Below are positions 6,153 through 11,902 of a stretch of DNA of 14,324 bases, piece after piece. The DNA lies in contig USIZ01000009.1 of the NCBI GenBank assembly GCA_900554855.1, positions 1-14,324 of the forward strand, in the 5' to 3' direction. A program made the position numbers and the translations under genes. The stretch's first letter is position 1; each line of letters begins with the position of its first letter. The DNA is from an uncultured Eubacteriales bacterium. GTDB taxonomy: Bacteria > Bacillota > Clostridia > Oscillospirales > Oscillospiraceae. Below the pieces are notes generated by a model. It had not been told where the DNA came from, ran no database searches, and was given only the letters and a program-made list of their open reading frames with translations.

Positions 6153-7007
6153 TTAATGGAAGTTCTGGTTGGCCAGAACCTTCCGAACGATCTCAACGAC
6201 CTGCTGCACCTCATCCTGCTGGGTGGGGGCGGAACAGGCGCTCTGCTGAGCCATCTGAGCGGCCGCAGAGGGAGAGCTGCAGCTCTCGCAGGCGGGCACG
6301 CCGTCGGCGTTGCAGTTGCGGCACAGGGGGCGGCCGCCGGTCATAATGCCGCTGTTGGTGCGGCGCTGGATCAGACGGTCCACCTGGTCGCAGGTCAGCT
6401 CGTTGGCCTGACCGAGCAGGCCGTGGGTATACATGCTGACCAGAGCGTAATACTCAATGGACTCCATGCGCATCCACGCCTCCATGACGTCCTTACCCCA
6501 GGCCAGCGCACCATGGTTGGCCAGCAGGCAGCCGTTGTGGGTGGTGACATAAGGGGCGATGGAGTTGGGCACCTCCTCGGTGCCGGGCATGGCATAGGGG
6601 GCGATTGGGATCTCGCCGATGCCCATGACCGCCTCAGTCAGGATGGCGTGGTTCAGGGGCAGGCCGGCGATGGCGTAGCTGGTGGCGGCTGGCGGATGGG
6701 CGTGCACCACGGCGTTCATCTTCGGGTTTTCCTTATAGACACGCAGGTGCATCTTCACCTCGCTGGAGGGCTTCAGGTTGCCCTTCAGCACGTTGCCGTC
6801 CAGGTCCATCAGCACCAGCATATCATCGGTCATGTAACCCTTGGACACACCGGTGGGGGTGCACCAGATGGTGTCCTCGCTGACCTTGCAGCTGATGTTG
6901 CCGTCGTTGGCTGCCACGAAGTTCTTCATGTACATCCGGCGTCCGACTTCCAGAATGGCCTGTTTTGCCTCGTAATCGCTGGGAAAATCGCCATTTCTGT
7001 AATTCAT
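6153..7007 (-). CDS. Class II (fuculose/ribulose-phosphate type) aldolase with C-terminal encapsulation-like tail
   Basis: Residues 8-220 form a class II aldolase/adducin domain like FucA. Zinc ligands are H102 and H104 (VVHAHPP) and H165 (LLANHGALAWG), with the catalytic Glu83 in SSEVKMHLRV and the NDGNIS loop at 34-39. These enzymes split ketose 1-phosphates to DHAP and an aldehyde. With MtnK and MtnA nearby, the likely substrate is 5-methylthioribulose 1-phosphate or 5-deoxyribulose 1-phosphate (the Ald2 reaction of the DHAP shunt). FucA is about 215 residues, while this is 284. The extension has two CxxC pairs (C229/C232 and C240/C243), a Ser/Ala/Gln linker and a terminal amphipathic helix DEVQQVVEIVRKVLANQ, the look of a C-terminal encapsulation peptide. 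The alternative is a fuculose or rhamnulose phosphate aldolase, but no fucose or rhamnose genes are present. Confidence 0.92.
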   Translation of the reverse strand: MNYRNGDFPSDYEAKQAILEVGRRMYMKNFVAANDGNISCKVSEDTIWCTPTGVSKGYMTDDMLVLMDLDGNVLKGNLKPSSEVKMHLRVYKENPKMNAVVHAHPPAATSYAIAGLPLNHAILTEAVMGIGEIPIAPYAMPGTEEVPNSIAPYVTTHNGCLLANHGALAWGKDVMEAWMRMESIEYYALVSMYTHGLLGQANELTCDQVDRLIQRRTNSGIMTGGRPLCRNCNADGVPACESCSSPSAAAQMAQQSACSAPTQQDEVQQVVEIVRKVLANQNFH

Positions 7008-7020
7008 GCAATCAACCTCT

Positions 7021-7046
7021 TTCCTTAGTGAACTTCCTTAGTGAAC
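7021..7046. repeat. Exact 13-bp tandem duplication upstream of the aldolase gene
   Basis: The 13-mer TTCCTTAGTGAAC occurs twice back to back (7021-7033, 7034-7046) in the 48-base gap between the RLP stop and the aldolase start. Read in the direction of transcription each copy contains AAGGAA, a weak ribosome-binding-like sequence, upstream of the AGAGG nearer to the ATG. It is probably a slippage duplication. Confidence 0.9.
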
Positions 7047-7055
7047 CATCTATTC

Positions 7056-8201
7056 TCATTTACTCAGCATCTCAATGAATTTTTCGCAGTTGCCGATCAG
7101 ATCCGGCGTGACGGTGAACAGCCCGCCGCCCATGAGCAGGCAGACGTCATTCCCGTAGAACTCCTTCATGAGAGGCACCTTCTCGAAGGTCATGCCGCCG
7201 GCGGGGCTGGGAAAGATCGGCTTCATGTCGCCAACCTTCTCGGTGCACAGCTCCATAATGGAACGGCACTGAGCCTGAGACAGGGAGAAGCGTCCGCCGA
7301 AGTTGGGGAACACGGTGATGTCCGCGCCGCAGAGACGGGGCAGCTGACCGAGCACGCAGCCGCAGTCAAAGCCTCCGCTGCCCTTGTCCAGCAGGCATCC
7401 GGCCATGGCGGGGTGAGCCACCACCGGAAGAACGGTATTCCGCGCAGCGTACTGCATGGTGTCGTAGCCCACAAGGCCCGGAGCCAGCATGATGCCGCCG
7501 GCGCCGCAGTCCTCGGCGTAACGGATGCGATCCATGAGCGCATCGCACCGGCCGCTCAGGTTGGGAACGTAGGCGGTGTGGTGGCCGCTCTCCTCATTGC
7601 CCTGCCGGACAGCCTCGCAGACCGCCTTGACCCGATCCTTGTAATCGGAGAAGGTCTGATTCATCAGGCCGTGGTCGTCCTTGATGAGATCTACTCCGCC
7701 CTTGGCGCAGTGATAGGCCTCATCGGCCAGCGCCACGGTGGGCAGACCCATGGGCTTCAGCGCGGTGAACGCCAGCGGGCGGTCATAGGCGCCCAGCCGC
7801 TCCCGCAGTCCGGCCACGCCGAATTTCGGGCCTGGGAACCACTCCAGCAGTTCCTCGGACAGGTTGATCCGCTCCACGGTGATGCCGGGCAGCAGGCTGC
7901 TGTTGCCGAACACCACGTTGAAGAACTGAGCAAACTCTTCTGTGGCGGACTGATCCGAATAGCTGATGAGGGCCCGATAGCCGCCCTCACAGGCCTCGAA
8001 CTGCTCCAGACGGCCGATGATGTCGGAGTGGATGGCATCGCACTCAATGTGGGCGGCGGGAAATTCCACCGTCTGCTCCACGCAGATGCTCTTGGCCATC
8101 TCCAACGCAGTCTGCTCGTCGGCGGCGATGCGGTAAGAGACAGAGAAGCGGCCCTTCAGCTGGGCGAGAAGTGTTTCATCAGAGTAGCCCTTGAATTTCA
8201 T
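7056..8201 (-). CDS. Type IV RuBisCO-like protein (RLP), first gene of the BMC operon
   Basis: This 381-residue protein has the RuBisCO large-subunit fold landmarks: FGN (N100), FPGPKFGVAGLRERLG, an ALKPMG segment with K149, GGVDLIKDDH with the carbamylation-type Lys174 and Asp176, AHPAMAG (H263), PSPAGGM and a phosphate-binding MGGGLF near 357-362. It cannot be a CO2-fixing RuBisCO: the third metal-ligand Glu is His177, the Arg after His263 is Pro, and the loop-6 Lys region is replaced by FPNFGG. Among known RLPs it resembles the methionine-salvage enolase MtnW and the methylthioribulose phosphate isomerase type. With mtnK and mtnA alongside, a ketose 1-phosphate substrate is likely. The start is ATG 8199-8201, because the earlier GTG at 8211-8213 overlaps the AGGAGG site. 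No encapsulation helix is obvious. Confidence 0.9.
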   Translation of the reverse strand: MKFKGYSDETLLAQLKGRFSVSYRIAADEQTALEMAKSICVEQTVEFPAAHIECDAIHSDIIGRLEQFEACEGGYRALISYSDQSATEEFAQFFNVVFGNSSLLPGITVERINLSEELLEWFPGPKFGVAGLRERLGAYDRPLAFTALKPMGLPTVALADEAYHCAKGGVDLIKDDHGLMNQTFSDYKDRVKAVCEAVRQGNEESGHHTAYVPNLSGRCDALMDRIRYAEDCGAGGIMLAPGLVGYDTMQYAARNTVLPVVAHPAMAGCLLDKGSGGFDCGCVLGQLPRLCGADITVFPNFGGRFSLSQAQCRSIMELCTEKVGDMKPIFPSPAGGMTFEKVPLMKEFYGNDVCLLMGGGLFTVTPDLIGNCEKFIEMLSK

Positions 8202-8237
8202 AGTTCTGTACACCTCCTATGGAAGTTTGTCCATGTA

Positions 8238-8243
8238 ATTATT
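8238..8243 (-). promoter_or_regulatory. Possible -10 box of the BMC operon promoter
   Basis: On the minus strand AATAAT (five of six matches to the -10 consensus) lies about 37 bases before the RLP start. No good -35 hexamer sits 16-18 bases upstream of it, which would fit a promoter needing an activator, but this may also be chance. Confidence 0.3.
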
Positions 8244-8270
8244 GCCTTTTCCTGTTGGTTGTGCTATGCT
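8242..8270 (+). promoter_or_regulatory. Promoter of the DeoR-family regulator gene
   Basis: A -35 box TTGCCT (8242-8247) and a -10 box TATGCT (8265-8270) are spaced by 17 bases, with the regulator ATG at 8314. The -10 box lies inside an inverted repeat TGTTGG (8253-8258)/CCAACA (8275-8280), a layout suited to autoregulation. Confidence 0.6.
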
Positions 8271-8295
8271 GAATCCAACAAAATGCCACAAAATA
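8253..8295. promoter_or_regulatory. Candidate operator between the BMC operon and the regulator gene
   Basis: Two structures overlap here. One is an inverted repeat TGTTGG...CCAACA (8253-8258 and 8275-8280) around the regulator's -10 box. The other is a direct repeat CCAACAAAATG/CCACAAAATA (8275-8285, 8286-8295). The 9-mer CCAACAAAA recurs at 11668-11676 upstream of mtnK. Binding by the DeoR-family protein is inferred, not shown. Confidence 0.4.
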
Positions 8296-8313
8296 AGAAA
8301 GGGGAGAATATCA

Positions 8314-9066
8314 ATGCTTGCGATTGCACGGAGAAACGCGATCAAAGAGCAGCTGCAGGAGCACAAAAGCGTGACCATCACTGACCTCGCCGCGCGGCTC
8401 AACGTGACAAAGGAGACCATCCGCCGTGACCTGCGGGCCATGGAGGAGGACGGTGAACTGATTCGGACGCATGGAGGCGCCTACATCCTGGAGGGTGTGC
8501 AAAACGATATAGACATTTCCACGCGGCAGATTCTGAAAACGGCGGAAAAGCAGCAGATCGCCCAGAAGTGCGACGCGCTGATCCAACCCGGGGACTTCAT
8601 CTTTCTGGACGGCTCCACCACAGCGTGGTTCATAGCCCGGAAGATCGCTGACCGGAAGCTGACGGTGGTCACCAACTCGCTGGAGATTGCCAACATCCTG
8701 TCCACGTCCAAGACGGTGCACCTGGTGCTCATTGGCGGAGAATTCCACAGCTCCTCCAAGAGCTTCGGCGGGGACGGCGCGGTGCGCAACCTTCAGCAGT
8801 ACTTTCTGGACAAGGCCTTCATCTCCTGCCGCAGCGTGAGCATGGAGTTCGGCATCACCGACACCAACGACAACGACGCCGTGCTGCACCGCATCGCGCT
8901 GGATCACGCCAAGCTCAAATACCTGGTGGTGGACCACTCCAAGCTGAACAGCGCCTCCTTCTCCAGCGTCTGCGGACTCAAGGAGCTGGACGGCATCATT
9001 ATGGATACGGACTTTTCGCCGGAGTGGAAGGACTGCCTGAACCGCAATCAGGTACTCATTTATTGA
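8314..9066 (+). CDS. DeoR-family transcriptional regulator, divergent from the BMC operon
   Basis: This 250-residue protein has an N-terminal DeoR winged helix-turn-helix (about residues 6-57: VTITDLAARLNVTKETIRRD then GELIRTHGGAYI) and a C-terminal DeoRC sugar-phosphate sensor domain with FLDGSTTAWFIARKI (97-111), VVTNSLEIANIL and VLIGGEFHSSSKSFGGDGA. Such regulators usually repress sugar catabolic operons until a phosphorylated sugar binds. Here the ligand could be the MtnK or MtnA product or DHAP. I chose the ATG at 8314 because AAAGGGGAG lies upstream and the helix-turn-helix then starts normally; an in-frame ATG at 8242 would overlap the promoter. It faces the BMC operon across 112 bases and is convergent with mtnKA, so it probably controls both. 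Confidence 0.93.
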   Translation: MLAIARRNAIKEQLQEHKSVTITDLAARLNVTKETIRRDLRAMEEDGELIRTHGGAYILEGVQNDIDISTRQILKTAEKQQIAQKCDALIQPGDFIFLDGSTTAWFIARKIADRKLTVVTNSLEIANILSTSKTVHLVLIGGEFHSSSKSFGGDGAVRNLQQYFLDKAFISCRSVSMEFGITDTNDNDAVLHRIALDHAKLKYLVVDHSKLNSASFSSVCGLKELDGIIMDTDFSPEWKDCLNRNQVLIY

Positions 9067-9088
9067 AGTCTTAAAAGAAACCAGTTCG

Positions 9089-9118
9089 CGTGGGGCGGAT
9101 CATCGGATCCGCCCCACG
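9089..9118. terminator. Hairpin terminator between convergent regulator gene and mtnKA
   Basis: A perfect 12-bp stem (9089-9100 with 9107-9118, arm CGTGGGGCGGAT) with a six-base loop lies between the regulator stop (9066) and the mtnA stop (9151). On the plus strand TTCTGTTTT follows, so it should end the regulator transcript. In the other direction the tail is less U-rich, but the stem could serve both. Confidence 0.75.
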
Positions 9119-9150
9119 TTCTGTTTTCCGCGCTTTAAGTGGGGAAAAAA

Positions 9151-10275
9151 TTACTTCTTGTCGACGAACTTCTCGACGGGCTTGATGCCCATCTTCTCGA
9201 AGGCGGACTTGAAGGAACCGGTCTCATCGGGATAGGCGATGCCCTTCTCGGTGATGATGCCGGTGACAAAGTTGTGGTCGGTCACGTCGAAGGCCGGGTT
9301 GACCACGCCGACGCCCTCGGGAGCCATGCGCTTCTCATACCACATCTCGGTGACTTCCTCGGGCTTGCGCTGCTCGATATGGATCTCGTCGCCGGACTCC
9401 ATGGTCATGTCGATGGTGGAGGAGGGAGCGCAGCAGTAGAAGGGCACGCCGTAGTGCTTGGCGATGATGGCCACGCCGCTGGTGCCGATCTTGTTGGCAA
9501 AGTCGCCGTTGGCAGCCACGCGGTCGCAGCCCACGAAGATAATGCCGATCTTGCCGCTCTTCATGGTGTAGGACGCCATATTGTCGCACTGGACATAGGT
9601 GTCGATACCGGCAGCCTGCATCTCATAGGCGCTCAGACGGGCGCCCTGCAGCAGAGGACGGGTCTCGTCGCAGTAGACGTGCAGGTCCTTCTTGCCGTCC
9701 CAGCCGTGCTCCAGCGCGATGTACATGGGGGCCAGAGCGGTGCCGTACTTGGCAGTGGCCAGAGTGCCGGCATTGCAGTGGGTCATGATGCCCACGCCCT
9801 TGCCCAGCTTCTCCAGCAACTCGAAGCCATAGGCGCCGATGTTGCGGCTGATCTGAATGTCCTCCTCGCGGATGGCGTTGGCCTCGTCCATCAGGCGAAC
9901 CTTCATCTCGGCGACGGTCTTGCCGTCCTTCTCTGCCATCAGCACGCCGTGCATCCGGTTGAGCGCCCAGCTCAGGTTGACTGCGGTGGGACGGGAAGAG
10001 TTGATGTACTCCATCATCTTGGTGCACTTTTCAACAAACTCGTCCATGTCCTCGGTGTCGATCTGATTGGCCAGCACATAGTAGGCATAGCCGCCGGCCA
10101 CGCCGATAGCGGGCGCGCCGCGCACGCGCAGGGCGTAAATGGCTTCCCAGATGTCCTCGGCCTTGTCCAGCGTGAGGTACTTGCACTCGTTGGGCAGCAG
10201 GGTCTGATCCAGAATGATCACATGCTTCTTGTCTTCCGCCAGCAGCACAGTGTCCAGATTCAGTGCGTTTTCCAT
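9151..10275 (-). CDS. mtnA: MtnA, S-methyl-5-thioribose-1-phosphate isomerase
   Basis: This 374-residue protein is a member of the eIF-2B alpha/beta/delta-like isomerase family. Family motifs are VRGAPAIGVAGGYA (51-64), NLSWALNRM (100-108), the catalytic-cysteine motif MTHCNAGTLATA (Cys167), DETRPLLQGARLSAYEM (203-219) and VGCDRVAANGDFANKIGT with the catalytic Asp251. The C-terminal FVTGIITEKGIAYPDE matches MtnA rather than archaeal ribose-1,5-bisphosphate isomerase. It converts methylthioribose 1-phosphate to methylthioribulose 1-phosphate, and in the DHAP shunt also handles 5-deoxyribose 1-phosphate. It follows mtnK by 32 bases with an AAGGAGAT site before its ATG, so the two form one operon. 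The product is the expected substrate of the BMC aldolase. Confidence 0.94.
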   Translation of the reverse strand: MENALNLDTVLLAEDKKHVIILDQTLLPNECKYLTLDKAEDIWEAIYALRVRGAPAIGVAGGYAYYVLANQIDTEDMDEFVEKCTKMMEYINSSRPTAVNLSWALNRMHGVLMAEKDGKTVAEMKVRLMDEANAIREEDIQISRNIGAYGFELLEKLGKGVGIMTHCNAGTLATAKYGTALAPMYIALEHGWDGKKDLHVYCDETRPLLQGARLSAYEMQAAGIDTYVQCDNMASYTMKSGKIGIIFVGCDRVAANGDFANKIGTSGVAIIAKHYGVPFYCCAPSSTIDMTMESGDEIHIEQRKPEEVTEMWYEKRMAPEGVGVVNPAFDVTDHNFVTGIITEKGIAYPDETGSFKSAFEKMGIKPVEKFVDKK

Positions 10276-10307
10276 GATTTTATCTCCTTTTCAGGTGAAA
10301 TTTAAAA

Positions 10308-11525
10308 TTACTGAGCGTCAACAGCCTTGATGGCGTCCTTCAGAGTGTTCAGGAAGCAATTGCCGCAGCGTTTTTCGGCGCGGTTCTTGATGAAGTCGAT
10401 ACCGGCAGTGATGCAGATCTTCTCGGCGCGGGCACGCTTGGCCTCGTCGGCGATGGTGGTGATGTCCTTCACGTTGGCCATGCCCACGATGCGGCGGATC
10501 ATCTCCAGACCGGTGACGGCGCTGGTGTCGGCCAGAATGGTGCCGAGGTAATACTCCTCATAGGCCTTGTTCTTGCACATGGTATCGGTGACGTGCTCCT
10601 CATAGTAAGCCTTCATCTTATCCATGGTCATGTTGACGACATCGACGATGGTCTGCTCGACCCACTCGGCGAACTTGGTGTCGCCGGCGGCGTCGCCGTT
10701 GGCCCAGGCGAAGATCAGGTTGGCGATGACGTTGCCGATATCATAGCCCATGGGGCCGTAGAAGCAGAACTCGGGGTCGAACACCTTGGTGGACACATCG
10801 TTGATGAAGATGGAGCCGGTGTGCAGGTCGCCGTGGATCAGACTCTGGGCACGGGTCATGAAGTCCATCTTCAGCTTGGCAACCTCGCAGTGCAGCTCCT
10901 CGTCGCCGTACAGCTTCTCCTTGACGAACTCAGCGTTGGGGGCAAACACATTGTTGCGGCCCTGCTCGTCGTTGTAGGGTTCGGTGTAGACCAGGCGCTC
11001 GGTGATGTCGCACAGCTCGGGGCTGATGAACTTGCGCTGCAGGTCCTTCTTCTTCTGGTGATCCATGACCACGTCGGTGGTGCCCATCAGCACCTGGGCC
11101 ATGAAGGTGGAGATCTGGTCAGCGAACTTCGGGAAGGTCTTGTGCTCCAGCATGGCGGTGCGCATGATCTCGTGGTCGCTCAGATCCTGCATGCCGCAGG
11201 CGCTCATCACGGTGTCATAGAAATAGATCTCAGGCACATAGCCGGGAGCCAGCTTGCCCTGCAGGATCAGGATCTCGGACTCGATGCGGTTGCGGTCGGT
11301 GTCCAGCTTCATGTCCGCGGAAATACGGGTGACGGTACCGGCCTGCTTGATGATGACGCTGTGACCCTTCTCGTCCTTGACCTTAAAAATGTAGTTCAGG
11401 TTGCCGTCACCGATCTCCTTGCAGGACATGGTGGCCTCGTCCCAGTCCATCTGGGGCACCTTGACCTTGGCGTACTCAATGGCGTCTTCTGTCTTCATCA
11501 GAAAATAAGTATCGAACTTTGACAT
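10308..11525 (-). CDS. mtnK: MtnK, 5-methylthioribose kinase
   Basis: The 405-residue protein is a protein-kinase-fold sugar kinase with the hallmarks of MtnK: EIGDGNLNYIFKV (37-49, nucleotide loop), SVIIKQA with the ATP-binding Lys60, the catalytic loop LIHGDLHTGSIF (229-240) and the metal-binding DPEFCFYGPMGYDIG (250-264). It phosphorylates the anomeric carbon of 5-methylthioribose; in the DHAP shunt it also accepts 5-deoxyribose. No MtnN nucleosidase gene is in the window, so free sugar must come from elsewhere in the genome or from import by the neighbouring ABC transporter. The C-terminal tail has a CGNC motif of unknown meaning. It is the first gene of the mtnKA operon, with GGAGG nine bases before the ATG and a consensus promoter about 90 bases upstream. 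Confidence 0.95.
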   Translation of the reverse strand: MSKFDTYFLMKTEDAIEYAKVKVPQMDWDEATMSCKEIGDGNLNYIFKVKDEKGHSVIIKQAGTVTRISADMKLDTDRNRIESEILILQGKLAPGYVPEIYFYDTVMSACGMQDLSDHEIMRTAMLEHKTFPKFADQISTFMAQVLMGTTDVVMDHQKKKDLQRKFISPELCDITERLVYTEPYNDEQGRNNVFAPNAEFVKEKLYGDEELHCEVAKLKMDFMTRAQSLIHGDLHTGSIFINDVSTKVFDPEFCFYGPMGYDIGNVIANLIFAWANGDAAGDTKFAEWVEQTIVDVVNMTMDKMKAYYEEHVTDTMCKNKAYEEYYLGTILADTSAVTGLEMIRRIVGMANVKDITTIADEAKRARAEKICITAGIDFIKNRAEKRCGNCFLNTLKDAIKAVDAQ

Positions 11526-11786
11526 GGCTTTATTCCTCCGTAAGTCATAAGATTTGCTGCCTGAATCATATGTATAAGCGGAAGGGCAGCGTCCGCTGAT
11601 CTACTATGCTCATTGTACTCTGAAAGGGGCAAACTGTCAACGATAAAACGGACACAAAACAACATTTCCAACAAAAGCGGACATCCGTTCCGTTTTGTGT
11701 CTTTTCGTCCGCTCATTCTCCCATACCGGCTGTACCAACCGAAATCACGTCACTTTCAACAAGTTCGGTTCGGAAAGTCAAAAAAG
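11526..11786 (-). promoter_or_regulatory. mtnK upstream region: leader, promoter and candidate operators
   Basis: This gene-free stretch between mtnK and the transporter terminator reads, against transcription: a leader of about 80 bases with a small hairpin whose arms are AGCGGA/TCCGCT; the promoter at 11612-11640; then upstream repeats. These are a 10-bp inverted repeat GACACAAAAC (11651-11660)/GTTTTGTGTC (11692-11701), the 9-mer CCAACAAAA (11668-11676) shared with the regulator promoter, and a palindrome CGGACATCCG (11678-11687). I see no SAM (S-box) riboswitch; the leader is too short for one. No credible gene is present. Confidence 0.6.
11612..11640 (-). promoter_or_regulatory. Near-consensus sigma-70 promoter of mtnKA
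   Basis: On the minus strand a perfect -35 TTGACA (11635-11640) and a -10 TACAAT (11612-11617) are separated by 17 bases. A transcript starting near 11604 would have a leader of about 80 bases before mtnK. Such a strong core promoter without a riboswitch suggests control by repression. Confidence 0.85.
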
Positions 11787-11824
11787 ACGGGGTGCTGTGA
11801 AACGGACATTTCACAACACCCCGT
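11779..11824 (-). terminator. Rho-independent terminator of the ABC transporter operon
   Basis: A 16-bp stem (11787-11802 with 11809-11824, one mismatch that is a G-U pair in the minus-strand RNA) with a six-base loop is followed on the minus strand by CTTTTTTG. It lies about 80 bases after the permease stop and isolates the transporter operon from mtnKA. Confidence 0.9.
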
Positions 11825-11902
11825 TGCAGGAGATGGAATGGGTTCGTCAGTCAGCCGGACGGGTGGCCGGCGTGAAGCCGAACAACTGGAAAGAGGGGAA
11901 AA

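Noticed and set aside
6153..7007. Assigning the operon to a fucose/rhamnose (propanediol) metabolosome
   Set aside because: The aldolase and PduP/PduL would fit, but no diol dehydratase or glycyl-radical enzyme, lactaldehyde reductase, or fucose/rhamnose kinase or isomerase is present, while mtnK and mtnA are.
7056..8201. Reading the RLP as a true CO2-fixing RuBisCO and the locus as a carboxysome
   Set aside because: Key catalytic residues (loop-6 Lys, the Arg after the active-site His, the metal-ligand Glu) are replaced, there is no small subunit or carbonic anhydrase, and the other cargo enzymes are those of a metabolosome.
9151..10275. Ribose-1,5-bisphosphate isomerase (archaeal AMP pathway) instead of MtnA
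   Set aside because: The C-terminal IITEKGI segment and pairing with mtnK point to MtnA, and the RLP is not a carboxylating RuBisCO.
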